A stretch of 64,000 nucleotides of DNA, taken from NCBI RefSeq assembly GCF_049671645.1, contig NZ_JBATVG010000022.1, positions 1 through 64,000 on the forward strand. The letters are read 5' to 3'. The position numbers and the translations under genes were made by a program. This stretch comes from Castellaniella sp049671645 (GTDB lineage: Bacteria > Pseudomonadota > Gammaproteobacteria > Burkholderiales > Burkholderiaceae_B). Below, in pieces: positions 9,052 through 17,308 of this stretch (position 1 is its first letter; each line of letters opens with the position of its first letter). Under the pieces are notes generated by a model. That model worked only from the letters and a program-made list of their open reading frames with translations. It was not told the DNA's origin and did not search any database.

Positions 9052-9906
9052 ATGGCGGGCGAAGCGATGGCGTCCGCAGGCCCCGATGCCTCCGCAGTGC
9101 CGGGGGCGTCTTCCCAACCCGTCCTGGCGGAAGCGCCCGGACGGGTTTTCATTACCGGCGCCAGCAGCGGCATCGGCGCGGCGCTGGCGCGCCGGTATGC
9201 CGGTCAGGGGGCCGTCCTGGGTCTGGTGGGGCGTCGCCAGGACGCCTTGCTCGCGCTGGCGGATGCCTTGCCGGGTCAGGGGCACCGGGTGTACCCCCTG
9301 GATGTCCGGGATCGGCCCGCCTTGAGGGCGGCCGCCGTGGATTTCCTGGCGGGCGGCCCGGTGGATCGGGTCATTGCCTGCGCCGGCATCAGCGCCGGCA
9401 CTTTGACCGATGCGCCCGAAGACTTTGCGGTGTTCCAGGCCATCTTCGATACCAACGTCCTCGCGATGGTGGCGACGTTCGAGCCGTTCATCGCAGCGAT
9501 GCGGGCCCGGCGCCGGGGCGTGCTGGTGGGCATCGGCAGCGTGGCGGGAGTGCGCGGATTGCCGGGGGCCGGCGCCTACAGCGCATCCAAGGCCGCCGTG
9601 CGGGCGTACTGCGAAAGCCTGCGGGTGGAGCTCCGCGGCTCGGGCGTACAGGTCGTGACCCTGGCGCCGGGCTTCATCGCCACGCCCATGACGGCGCGCA
9701 ATCCGTACCGCATGCCTTTTCTGATGCCGGTGGAGCGTTTCGCGGAGCGGGCGGTGCGCGCCATCGAGGCGGGCGACCGCTATCGGGTCATTCCCTGGCC
9801 CATGGCCTGGGTCGGACGCCTGTTGCGCCTGGTGCCGGATGCCCTGTATGACGCGGTGGCGGCCGGCCGCAAGCGCAAACCGCGAATCCCTCACGATCCC
9901 GAATGA
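9052..9906 (+). CDS. Short-chain dehydrogenase/reductase (SDR)
   Basis: A 284-residue classical SDR. An unusually polar 30-residue N-terminal extension precedes the Rossmann motif TGASSGIG (about residues 40-47). The NAG-like CAGIS, the catalytic Ser in IGSVAG and the YSASK active site (Tyr/Lys, about residue 180) follow. The start lies only 6 bp after carB, so it is probably co-transcribed with carAB, although nothing ties its chemistry to pyrimidine synthesis. The C-terminal MPFLMPVERFAERAVRAI and basic tail resemble NADP-dependent oxidoreductases of unknown substrate. A strong hairpin follows the stop codon. Confidence 0.9.
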   Translation: MAGEAMASAGPDASAVPGASSQPVLAEAPGRVFITGASSGIGAALARRYAGQGAVLGLVGRRQDALLALADALPGQGHRVYPLDVRDRPALRAAAVDFLAGGPVDRVIACAGISAGTLTDAPEDFAVFQAIFDTNVLAMVATFEPFIAAMRARRRGVLVGIGSVAGVRGLPGAGAYSASKAAVRAYCESLRVELRGSGVQVVTLAPGFIATPMTARNPYRMPFLMPVERFAERAVRAIEAGDRYRVIPWPMAWVGRLLRLVPDALYDAVAAGRKRKPRIPHDPE

Positions 9907-9909
9907 AGA

Positions 9910-9934
9910 ACCGGGCGCTTGCGCAGCGCCCGGT
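9910..9934. terminator. Hairpin between convergent SDR and DoxX genes
   Basis: ACCGGGCGCT and AGCGCCCGGT form a perfect 10 bp stem with a 5-base loop, starting 4 bp after the SDR stop. There is no clear T-run on either side, so it may act as a stabilising 3' hairpin or a two-way stop. A second dyad (TCCCGTGCG ... CGCACGGGA) follows near 9977-10010. Confidence 0.55.
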
Positions 9935-10031
9935 CCCGGGGCCGGATGCCTGTCGAGGATCCGGAAAATCCGCTATCCCGTGCGCCGGAGCGTCAACCGC
10001 ACGGGACAGCGGCATGTTCAGGCCGCGCGCC

Positions 10032-10427
10032 TCAGCGCCGGCTGCGTGCGTCCAGGCTCAGTGAACCGCCGCCGAAGGCCGTCAGTTGCAGCAGGCCGCC
10101 GGCAATGGCCAGGTTCTTGAAGAAATGCGTGGATTGATTCATATCGCCGAACTGGGCATGGAAGAACGGGGCGGCCACGACGGTGAAGACGGCCAGGATC
10201 AGGGCGCTCGAGCGCGTCCGGTAGCCCAGCACCAGCAGGATCGGCAGGACCAGTTCGACGAAGACCGAGACGGCATAGGCCAGGCTCGGCAGCGGCAGGC
10301 CTGCGGATGCGATGTAGCCGATGGTGCCGGCGGGGTTGGCGATTTTGCCGGAGACGCCGATCCAGAACAGGATGGCGATCAGGATGCGGCCGATCAGGGA
10401 CAGAGAGTCTAGGTTGCGAGTGTTCAT
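10032..10427 (-). CDS. DoxX family membrane protein
   Basis: A 131-residue inner-membrane protein with about four hydrophobic helices. The family pattern starts LIGRILIAILFWIGVSGKIANPAGTIGYI, with ELVLPILLVLG in the second helix. The ATG at 10427 is preferred because it gives the normal DoxX length; a further upstream start would add 19 polar residues. DoxX-like proteins are quinone-linked or redox-stress membrane proteins without a settled reaction. It lies downstream of the pirin gene on the same strand, separated by a terminator, and both probably belong to the divergent LysR regulator's circuit. Confidence 0.85.
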   Translation of the reverse strand: MNTRNLDSLSLIGRILIAILFWIGVSGKIANPAGTIGYIASAGLPLPSLAYAVSVFVELVLPILLVLGYRTRSSALILAVFTVVAAPFFHAQFGDMNQSTHFFKNLAIAGGLLQLTAFGGGSLSLDARSRR

Positions 10428-10474
10428 GGTGTTGGATAGAGAAGTGATTGAGAAAGAGGTGAGACAAGGGGTGG

Positions 10475-10505
10475 AAAAAGACATCCCGTCCCGGAGGGCG
10501 GGATG
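10475..10505 (-). terminator. Rho-independent terminator of the pirin gene
   Basis: Read on the minus strand, a 10 bp stem (CATCCCGCCC ... GGACGGGATG, one G-U pair, 4-base loop) is followed by GTCTTTTTCC. It lies 28 bp past the pirin stop and before the DoxX start, so DoxX may have partly independent expression. Confidence 0.75.
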
Positions 10506-10532
10506 CGTGTGTGGATCAATGGCGGGGGCGCG

Positions 10533-11240
10533 TTACAGCGGGGCGCTGTCCACCAGCACCAGTTCGGCGTCTTCCAGCGCGGTGATCCGCAGCGCGGCCT
10601 CGTCCCGGATGGCGGCGCCATCGCGGGCTTCCAGCACGACGCCGTTGACCTCGATCCGGCCGACTGCCGGCACCAGGTAGCCCAGGCGGCGGGTATCCTG
10701 GAATGCGTATTCCAGCGTGTCGCCCGCCTTCAGCGTGGCCCCGGAAACACGGGCCTGCGCCCGGATGGGCAGCGCGTCCTCGTCGCCCGCAAGGCCGCTG
10801 GCCAGGGTGACGAAACGGCCCGAGCGGTCGGCCTTGGGAAAGGGTTGCGCGCCCCAGCAGGGCTCGCCGCCTTTCTGGTCCGGGAAGATCCAGATCTGGA
10901 AGATCCGGGTGATGCCGGGCTCCAGGTTGTATTCGGAATGGACGATGCCCTTGCCCGCGCTCATGACCTGGACGTCGCCCGCCGGCGTGCGGCCCTGGTT
11001 GCCCAGATTGTCCTGGTGCGTGATGGCGCCTTCCCGCACGTAGGTGATGATTTCCATGTCCGCGTGCGGGTGTGGCGGGAAGCCGCTGTCGGGCTGGATC
11101 GTGTCGTCGTTCCAGACGCGCAGGGCGCCCCAGTTGACGCGTCGGGCGTCGTGGTATTCGGCAAAGGAAAAGTGGTGCCGGGCATTGAGCCAGCCGTGGT
11201 CGGCTGCACCCAGCGAGGCGTAGGGACGGCGTTCAATCAT
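10533..11240 (-). CDS. Pirin family protein (YhaK/YhhW-like bicupin)
   Basis: A 235-residue pirin-like cupin protein. The start at 11240 is supported by AAGGAG 9 bases upstream. The N-terminal cupin carries the metal-binding set in GFPPHPHADMEIITYV (two His and a Glu, about residues 55-70) and the later His in GKGIVHSEYN (about residue 105). Bacterial pirins of this size include quercetin 2,3-dioxygenases (YhhW) and stress-linked YhaK; the physiological substrate is usually unknown. It is divergent from a LysR gene across a 139 bp gap, the standard arrangement for LysR control. Confidence 0.92.
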   Translation of the reverse strand: MIERRPYASLGAADHGWLNARHHFSFAEYHDARRVNWGALRVWNDDTIQPDSGFPPHPHADMEIITYVREGAITHQDNLGNQGRTPAGDVQVMSAGKGIVHSEYNLEPGITRIFQIWIFPDQKGGEPCWGAQPFPKADRSGRFVTLASGLAGDEDALPIRAQARVSGATLKAGDTLEYAFQDTRRLGYLVPAVGRIEVNGVVLEARDGAAIRDEAALRITALEDAELVLVDSAPL

Positions 11241-11379
11241 GATGGGCTCCTTGAGGCTTGAACAATGCGAGTAGTCTACGGGTGATGGATCATGTTGAGA
11301 AGATAAACAATAGAATTTCATCGTTTCCAATTTTGATATGATTGATGGAATTCATCCGACCTCGTGGAAAGGAAATGCC

Positions 11380-12306
11380 GTGAAGGGACTCCCCGATCTT
11401 GAGGCCTGGGCCTTGTTCGCCAAGGTCGCCGAAACCGGGTCGTTCGCCCGGACGGCGGCGGCCTGCCAGCTGTCCCAGGCGACCGTGTCCAAGGCCATCA
11501 GCCGCCTGGAAGCTCGCATGAAGACGACGCTGATCCATCGCACGTCGCGTCGCCTGACGCTGACCGACAGCGGCCGCTCCGCCCTGGATCGCGCCACGCG
11601 CATCCTGGAAGAGGGCGAGGCGGTCGAAGCGGAAGTCACGGAGCAGTCGCAGGCGCTGCGGGGGCGGGTCCGCGTGTCCGCGCCCATGTCCTTCGGTTTG
11701 GCGCGCCTGGCCCCGCTGTTGCCGGGGTTCATGACGATGCACCCGGAGGTGCAGTTGGATGTGCAGTTCAACGATGCCCAGGTGGACCTGGTGGCCGAGG
11801 GCTTTGACCTGGCCCTGCGGATCGCCCGGCTGGCGGATTCCAGCCTCCTGGCCCGGCGCCTGTGCGGCGTGCGCATCGTGTTGGTGGGGGCGCCTGCGTA
11901 CTTCGATCGGCATGGGCGACCGCGCCATCCGCGGGACCTGCAGACGCATCAGGCCTTGCATTATTCCTACGCGCGTCATGGGGCGACGTGGCATTTCCGC
12001 CATCCCAGCCAGGGCGAATTTTCCCAGTTCATGCCGACGCGTCTGCAGGTGAATAATGCCGATGCCTTGATGCCCGCCCTGCGTGCGGGCCTGGGGCTGG
12101 CCCTGCAGCCGGAATTCCTGGTATGGCCGGACCTGCAATCCGGTGTCCTGGAAACCGTGATGGCGCCGTGGGAACTCGAACCCCTGGCGCTGCATGCCAT
12201 CACGCCGCCGGGGCGCAACCGTCCTCTCCGCGTCCAGGCCCTGATCGATTATCTGCGGGATGCTCTGGTGGAGGAACCCTGGGCGCGGGACGCGGGGCGC
12301 CAATGA
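11380..12306 (+). CDS. LysR family transcriptional regulator
   Basis: A 308-residue LysR regulator. A GTG at 11380 is preferred over the ATG at 11338 because AAAGGA lies 6-7 bases upstream of it and the product then has the usual family length. The N-terminal winged helix is plain (LEAWALFAKVAETGSFARTAAACQLSQATVSKAISRLEARM), followed by RTSRRLTLTDSG and a C-terminal effector domain of the CrgA-like subgroup. It is divergent from pirin-DoxX and probably controls them. The intergenic stretch 11270-11345 is AT-rich, as expected of the shared promoter region. Confidence 0.93.
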   Translation: MKGLPDLEAWALFAKVAETGSFARTAAACQLSQATVSKAISRLEARMKTTLIHRTSRRLTLTDSGRSALDRATRILEEGEAVEAEVTEQSQALRGRVRVSAPMSFGLARLAPLLPGFMTMHPEVQLDVQFNDAQVDLVAEGFDLALRIARLADSSLLARRLCGVRIVLVGAPAYFDRHGRPRHPRDLQTHQALHYSYARHGATWHFRHPSQGEFSQFMPTRLQVNNADALMPALRAGLGLALQPEFLVWPDLQSGVLETVMAPWELEPLALHAITPPGRNRPLRVQALIDYLRDALVEEPWARDAGRQ

Positions 12307-12359
12307 CCGGGGTGCGGGATCGTTATCCCCATTGCCGGCGCATCCGGTAGAATCGCCGG

Positions 12360-13073
12360 ATGGAACCGATCGCCCCCGCCAGCCGGACTGCCGCTCCGCC
12401 ATCCCGCGATACGGATCGCTCCAAGGCGGCGATCCTCGGGGCCGCCTGCGATGAATTCAGCGAATATGGCTTCGCCGGCGGACGCGTGGACCGGATCGCG
12501 GAGCGCGCGGGCGTCAACAAGCGCCTGATCTACTATTATTTCGGCAACAAGGACGCGCTGTTCCTGGCTGTCCTGGAAAGCACCTATGCGGATATCCGCG
12601 CGGCGGAGCAGGGCCTGCACCTGGATCTGCTCGAACCAGTCGAGGCGCTGCGCAGGCTGATCACCTTTACCTGGCGCTATTTCCTGGCCCATCCCGAATT
12701 CCTCTCGCTGCTGAACAGCGAGAATCTGATGCGAGCCAGGAACCTCAGCAAATCCCTCCGGATCCGGGAAATGCATTCACCCCTGGTGCAGATGCTGGAT
12801 ACGCTGCTGGCGCGCGGCCGCGCGCAGGGCATTTTCCGCGATGGCGTCGACCCGGTGCAACTGTACATTTCGATCGCCTCCCTGGGCTTCTTTTACCTGG
12901 CCAACAACCATACGCTGTCCGTCATTTTCGGGCGGGATCTTCGCGCCCCCGATGCGCTGGAAGAACGCCTGGATCACATGACGGACCTGGTCGTCAGCTA
13001 CGCGACGAATCGTCTGGATCTCGCCGCCCTGCGGCCCGTCACTGCCCGGAACCCGCGCGCGGAGCGTCCATAA
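12360..13073 (+). CDS. TetR family transcriptional regulator
   Basis: A 237-residue TetR-type repressor. The helix-turn-helix lies at about residues 20-66 (ILGAACDEFSEYGFAGGRVDRIAERAGVNKRLIYYYFGNKDALF). The C-terminal part (LRRLITFTWRYFLAHPEF, LLNSENLMRARN) resembles the RutR/CerR-like C-terminal domain, an inference from pattern. A TAGAAT box at 12348-12353 ends 6 bp before the ATG and there is no ribosome site, so the message may be leaderless. It lies just upstream of, and on the same strand as, a promoter with two perfect dyads, and is the obvious candidate repressor of the seven-gene operon beginning at 13188. Confidence 0.93.
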   Translation: MEPIAPASRTAAPPSRDTDRSKAAILGAACDEFSEYGFAGGRVDRIAERAGVNKRLIYYYFGNKDALFLAVLESTYADIRAAEQGLHLDLLEPVEALRRLITFTWRYFLAHPEFLSLLNSENLMRARNLSKSLRIREMHSPLVQMLDTLLARGRAQGIFRDGVDPVQLYISIASLGFFYLANNHTLSVIFGRDLRAPDALEERLDHMTDLVVSYATNRLDLAALRPVTARNPRAERP

Positions 13074-13102
13074 CATCCCTGTTCAGGGTAATCCATAGGT
13101 AT

Positions 13103-13157
13103 GGGTGTCATTGACACCCCGTTGAGCGCAATTGATAATTCACCAATCAGTGAATTA
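13103..13157 (+). promoter_or_regulatory. Sigma70 promoter with two overlapping operator dyads
   Basis: A consensus -35 TTGACA (13111-13116), a 17 bp spacer and a -10 GATAAT (13134-13139) form an excellent sigma70 promoter. A perfect 17 bp dyad GGGTGTCA-T-TGACACCC (13103-13119) covers the -35. A second perfect dyad TAATTCAC-CAATCA-GTGAATTA (13136-13157) covers the -10 and start region. The geometry is that of a repressor-blocked promoter, with the upstream TetR as the likely binder. The two dyads differ in sequence, so two different regulators are also possible. Confidence 0.8.
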
Positions 13158-13187
13158 GTTGCATCGAGTGCCAAACGGGAGCCTTGG

Positions 13188-13952
13188 ATGTTGCGAAAGT
13201 TGATGATGTTTCCAGCCACCAGGCCCTTGCTGCTGGTTGTGTTCCTGCTGGTGTTCTGGGATCTTGTGATCCGGATCTTCGGCATCCCCGCCTATCTCAT
13301 TCCTCCGCCCATCAAGGTCCTGGCCCAATTGGTCGAACAGTGGCCGATGCTGCTGTCCCAAAGCTGGTTCACCACCGAGGCCACCATCTGGGGGTTCCTG
13401 CTGTCGATCGTGGTCGGCGTTCCGATCGCCATGGTGATCGCGTATTCGCGGGTGGTGGAATCCTATGTCTATCCGCTGCTGGTTTTTTCGCAGAGCGTTC
13501 CCAAGGTCGCGATTGCGCCGCTGTTCGTGGTGTGGTTCGGTTTCGGCATCCTGCCCAAAGTCATCACGGCCTTTCTGCTGGGGTTCTTCCCCATCGTCGT
13601 ATCCACGGTGATGGGGTTCAAGTCGGTCGAGTCCGACATGATCGACCTGGCCCGCTCCATGGGCGCCAGCCGGTTGCAGACGTTTTTCAAGATCAGCCTG
13701 CCGGCGGCCTTGCCGGCGCTGTTCAGCGGCCTGAAGGTCTCGGTGACGCTGGCGGTCGTCGGCGCGGTGGTGGGCGAATTCGTCGGTTCGAATTCCGGCA
13801 TCGGCTACGTCCTGCAGGTGGCCAACGGCAACTTCGACTTGCCATTGATGTTTGCAGGCTTGGTATTGCTTTCGATCATCGGGGTTTTGCTGTTCGCCGT
13901 CGTGGATCTGATCGAACGCGTCATGATTCCCTGGCACGCCTCGCAGCGCTAG
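13188..13952 (+). CDS. ABC transporter permease, NMT1/Ssu-type importer
   Basis: A 254-residue inner-membrane permease with about six hydrophobic helices beginning RPLLLVVFLLVFWDLVIRIFG. The EAA-type loop is visible as DLARSMGASRLQTFFKISLPAALP. An ATG at 13101 is also in frame, but it lies upstream of the mapped -35/-10 boxes and inside an operator dyad. The ATG at 13188 has a ribosome site CGGGAG six bases upstream and starts about 42 bases after the predicted transcript start, so it is chosen. It is the first gene of the TetR-controlled operon and partners the next two genes. Confidence 0.9.
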   Translation: MLRKLMMFPATRPLLLVVFLLVFWDLVIRIFGIPAYLIPPPIKVLAQLVEQWPMLLSQSWFTTEATIWGFLLSIVVGVPIAMVIAYSRVVESYVYPLLVFSQSVPKVAIAPLFVVWFGFGILPKVITAFLLGFFPIVVSTVMGFKSVESDMIDLARSMGASRLQTFFKISLPAALPALFSGLKVSVTLAVVGAVVGEFVGSNSGIGYVLQVANGNFDLPLMFAGLVLLSIIGVLLFAVVDLIERVMIPWHASQR

Positions 13953-14015
13953 GGCAATGAAGGGCCGCAGTCAGCGGTTCCAACAATATGGGTGGAGCGC
14001 CCGAAGGAGACTTGG

Positions 14016-15026
14016 ATGATTCGCAATTTGCTCAAAACCGGACTGAGCGTAGCCCTGAGCGCCATGCTGATCGGCGCATCTCCGGCCCAGGCTCAGGACA
14101 AACCGAAAGACGATGTGACGCTCATGCTGAACTGGTATCTGTACAGCGAGCATGCGCCGTTCTTTCTCGGAAAGAAGCTTGGCTACTATGCGGATGAAGG
14201 CATCAATCTCGATATCCAGGAAGGCCGGGGCTCGGCGGTGACGGCGCAGGCCGTGGCCGCGAAGTCCGTGAACTTCGGCTATATCGACGTGACCACGATG
14301 ATGAAGGCGGCGGCCAAGGGGGCGCCCCTGATTTCGACGGGCGTGCTGTTCCAGGTCAGCCCCATGTCGGTCATGGCATTCGAGGACAAGGACATTCGCA
14401 CTCCGCAGCAGATCATCGGCAAGACCGTGGCCATCACGCCCGGCGATTCGATGTCGCAGATGTGGCCGATCTTTCTCAAGGCCAATCACATCGACCCCAG
14501 CCAGATCAAGACGGTCTCGGGGGATGCCCAGACCAAGCTCAATGCCGTCATGACCGGGCGCGCCGACATGCTGCTGGGGTACGTCATGGATCAGGCGATC
14601 AAGCTGCAGGATGCGACCGGCAGGAAGGTCTACCCGATCCGGTTCGCGGATTCCGGGGTCAATCAGATCAGTTCCGGCATCATCGTCAACAAGGACTGGC
14701 TGGCCGAGCATCAGGATCTGGCGCGCCGCTTCATGCGCGCTTCCACGCGCGCCGTCGAGGCCGCGGTCAAGGATCCGGAGGCCGCCGTCAATGCCATGCT
14801 GGAAGCCAAGCCCAAGGCGGGCGTGAACGAGACCCTGCTGATCGGCCTGAAGCGCAGCATCGAGCTCTATCACACGAAGGAAACCCAAGGGCAGCCGCCG
14901 TTCCGCGTGGCGACGGACAACGTCGATAAATCCCTGGACCTGCTGGTCGAGTATGGCGGAATCGATGCCGCGCATCGTGGCAAGGCGTCCGATTATGTGA
15001 CGCTGGATTACCTGCCGAAGAACTGA
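14016..15026 (+). CDS. ABC transporter substrate-binding protein, NMT1/ThiY-like
   Basis: A 336-residue periplasmic binding protein. GAAGGAGA precedes the ATG at 14016, and a Sec signal peptide ends near SPAQAQ (about residue 27). The mature start LMLNWYLYSEHAPFFLGKKLGYYADEGINLDI resembles the THI5/ThiY-type subgroup that binds planar or pyrimidine-like ligands. That is a family resemblance, not an assignment. Genes on both sides encode the matching permease and ATPase. The downstream catabolic genes suggest that the imported compound is a carbon source processed by a dehydrogenase, an enolase-superfamily enzyme and TIM-barrel enzymes. Confidence 0.88.
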   Translation: MIRNLLKTGLSVALSAMLIGASPAQAQDKPKDDVTLMLNWYLYSEHAPFFLGKKLGYYADEGINLDIQEGRGSAVTAQAVAAKSVNFGYIDVTTMMKAAAKGAPLISTGVLFQVSPMSVMAFEDKDIRTPQQIIGKTVAITPGDSMSQMWPIFLKANHIDPSQIKTVSGDAQTKLNAVMTGRADMLLGYVMDQAIKLQDATGRKVYPIRFADSGVNQISSGIIVNKDWLAEHQDLARRFMRASTRAVEAAVKDPEAAVNAMLEAKPKAGVNETLLIGLKRSIELYHTKETQGQPPFRVATDNVDKSLDLLVEYGGIDAAHRGKASDYVTLDYLPKN

Positions 15027-15046
15027 CGTAGCACGGGGTGCAGCAC

Positions 15047-15826
15047 ATGCCTGACGATATTTTGATCGAAGCCGCCGGCGTCACGAAGGTCTATCAGACC
15101 CGCGATGGCGCCGTCGAATCCCTCAAGCCGCTGAGCTTCAATATTCGCAAGGGCGAGTTCGTATCCGTGGTCGGGCCGTCGGGCTGCGGCAAAAGCACCC
15201 TGCTGAAAATGGTGGCCGGCCTGCTGCCGGTCACCGATGGCTCGCTGATGTTGTCCGGGCAGCCCGTCACCGGGCCGCGCAAGGATGTGGGGATCGTGTT
15301 CCAGAGCGCGGTGCTGTTGGCCTGGCGCAGTGTGCTGGACAATATCCTGCTGCAGGCCGAAGTGCGTCACATGCCCAGGGATCCGGCGCGCCAGCGCGCC
15401 CTCGAACTGATGCAGATGGCGGGCTTGTCCGGCTTCGAAAAGAAGTATCCATGGCAGCTTTCCGGCGGCATGCAGCAGAGGGCCTCGATCTGTCGGGCGC
15501 TGCTGCATGATCCGGCGCTGCTCCTGATGGACGAGCCCTTCGGCGCGCTCGATGCCATGACCCGGGAGAAAATGAATCTCGAATTGCAGCGAATCTGGGC
15601 CGAGTCGCGCAAGACCGTGCTGCTGATCACGCACAGCATCCCCGAGGCCATTTTCCTGTCCGATCGGGTGGTTGTGATGAGCGAACGTCCCGGGTCGATC
15701 GCGGCCATCTACGACATCGACCTGCCGCGCATGCGCTCGCTCGACGTCATGGGCACCCCTGAATTCGCGGTGTATGCCAAGCAGGTCCGTTCGCATTTCT
15801 ATTCCGAAGGCATATTGGATCAATGA
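15047..15826 (+). CDS. ABC transporter ATP-binding protein, NMT1/Ssu-type importer
   Basis: A 259-residue ATPase with Walker A GPSGCGKST (about residue 43), signature LSGGMQQR, Walker B LLMDEPFGALD and switch histidine LLITHSIPEA. It starts 20 bp after the binding-protein gene; a GTG three codons earlier is an alternative start. It completes the second NMT1-type importer in this window, encoded in the order permease, binding protein, ATPase rather than the binding protein, ATPase, permease order at 547-3281. Confidence 0.93.
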   Translation: MPDDILIEAAGVTKVYQTRDGAVESLKPLSFNIRKGEFVSVVGPSGCGKSTLLKMVAGLLPVTDGSLMLSGQPVTGPRKDVGIVFQSAVLLAWRSVLDNILLQAEVRHMPRDPARQRALELMQMAGLSGFEKKYPWQLSGGMQQRASICRALLHDPALLLMDEPFGALDAMTREKMNLELQRIWAESRKTVLLITHSIPEAIFLSDRVVVMSERPGSIAAIYDIDLPRMRSLDVMGTPEFAVYAKQVRSHFYSEGILDQ

Positions 15827-15856
15827 GGCCCGCGCCTGAACGGCCGGGTTCAAGAC

Positions 15857-17284
15857 ATGCAAGCCATCCGTTTCGTCATTGAGGACGTCCGCTTCGCCGA
15901 GCGCGACGTCACCCTGAGGCTGCCCTTTCGCTTCGGCAGCACGACTGTGCAGGCCTGCCCGCAGGCCTATGCCAGGGTGCGTATCCGCCTGGAAAACGGC
16001 GCGACGGCGCATGGGTGCGCGGCCGAGATGATGATCCCCAAGTGGTTCGACAAGGACCCGCGGCTGACGCAGGATCAGAATATCGAACAACTGCGCGAAG
16101 CGCTCGCCATGGCCCGCGATGCCTATCTGTCGGACCCCGCCCCCGATACCGCGTGGGGGCATTTCGCCAGGCATTACAGCGGGATTCTCGCGACGGCGCA
16201 ATCACGCGGCTTGCCGCCGCTCGCGGCGGCCTATGGTCCTGCGGTGCTGGACCGGGCCCTGTTCGATGCCGTGTGCCACGGCCTGCGCCTGGGTTTCGCG
16301 CAGGCCATGTCCGCCAATGCGGCAGGTATGCGCACGGAAGGCACCGGCCTGGCGGATGACCTGCGGGAATTCGATCTTGCGGCGTTCCTGGCGGCCCATC
16401 CGTCTTCCTTGTCGGGCCGGCGGATTGCCGCGCGCCATACGGTGGGCCTGGCCGATGCGCTGGTCGAGCGGCCTGCCGCTGCGCCGCAAGACGGCCTGCC
16501 GTGCACGCTGACGCAAACCCTTGCGCGTTACGGTCACCGGTATTTCAAGCTCAAGCTGGCGGGTGATGCGGCGGCGGATGTCGCACGCCTGGCGGATATC
16601 GCCGGGGTGCTCGGCGACGCCATGCATCTGGTGACGCTGGACGGCAACGAGCAGTATCGCGATGCGGATCACCTGACGGAGTTTTTCGAGGCCTTCGAAC
16701 GCCATGCGGGCCTGGCGTCCCTGAGATCGCGTCTGGCGTTCATCGAGCAGCCCATGGCCCGCGCCCGGACCCTGGACTCGGACGTCGGCGCGCTCGGGCG
16801 CCGGATTCCCTTGCTGATCGACGAGTCGGATGCGACGCTGGACGCCTTTCCCCGTGCGCGGGCGATGGGCTACACCGGCGTGTCCAGCAAGAGCTGCAAG
16901 GGCTTTTACAAGTCCGTCCTGAACGCGGCCCGCTGCGCCCTGTGGTCGCGCGAGACCGGCCGCGCCTATTTCCTGTCCGGCGAGGACCTGACGATGCAGG
17001 CCGGCCTGGGCATCCAGCAGGATCTGGCACTGGTCGGATGGCTGGGCTTGCGGCACGTGGAGCGTAATGGGCACCACTACGTCAACGGCATGGCCGCCTC
17101 GCCGGAGCCTGAACAGGCGGCCTTCCTGCAGGGATTTCCGCAACTCTACGAGCGCTCCGACGGCGCCGTGCGCCTGTCCATCTCGGATGGCGAGATCGAT
17201 CTGTCAGACCTCGACTGCCCCGGCTTTGCCACCGGGGCCGCCGCAGGTCATGTTTCCTGGGATGCGATGCGTCCCGCCGATTGA
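15857..17284 (+). CDS. Enolase-superfamily (mandelate racemase-like) enzyme
   Basis: A 475-residue protein, longer than the roughly 370-400 usual for mandelate racemase/muconate lactonising enzymes. The enolase-superfamily barrel residues are readable: KLK at about 231-233 (catalytic lysine end of strand 2), metal ligands D262 (TLDGNEQY), E297 (FIEQP) and D322/E323 (LLIDESDA), then SSKSCKG at 343-349 (second lysine). These enzymes abstract a proton alpha to a carboxylate and act as acid-sugar dehydratases, epimerases or cycloisomerases. The exact reaction here is unknown. It sits between the importer and the dehydrogenase gene within one operon. Confidence 0.8.
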   Translation: MQAIRFVIEDVRFAERDVTLRLPFRFGSTTVQACPQAYARVRIRLENGATAHGCAAEMMIPKWFDKDPRLTQDQNIEQLREALAMARDAYLSDPAPDTAWGHFARHYSGILATAQSRGLPPLAAAYGPAVLDRALFDAVCHGLRLGFAQAMSANAAGMRTEGTGLADDLREFDLAAFLAAHPSSLSGRRIAARHTVGLADALVERPAAAPQDGLPCTLTQTLARYGHRYFKLKLAGDAAADVARLADIAGVLGDAMHLVTLDGNEQYRDADHLTEFFEAFERHAGLASLRSRLAFIEQPMARARTLDSDVGALGRRIPLLIDESDATLDAFPRARAMGYTGVSSKSCKGFYKSVLNAARCALWSRETGRAYFLSGEDLTMQAGLGIQQDLALVGWLGLRHVERNGHHYVNGMAASPEPEQAAFLQGFPQLYERSDGAVRLSISDGEIDLSDLDCPGFATGAAAGHVSWDAMRPAD

Positions 17285-17308
17285 CTTTATTTGATGAAAG
17301 GGATGTCC

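Noticed and set aside
13101..13187. N-terminal 29 codons of the permease reading frame
   Set aside because: They overlap the promoter and operator dyads, start without a good ribosome site and lack family similarity; the ATG at 13188 is preferred.
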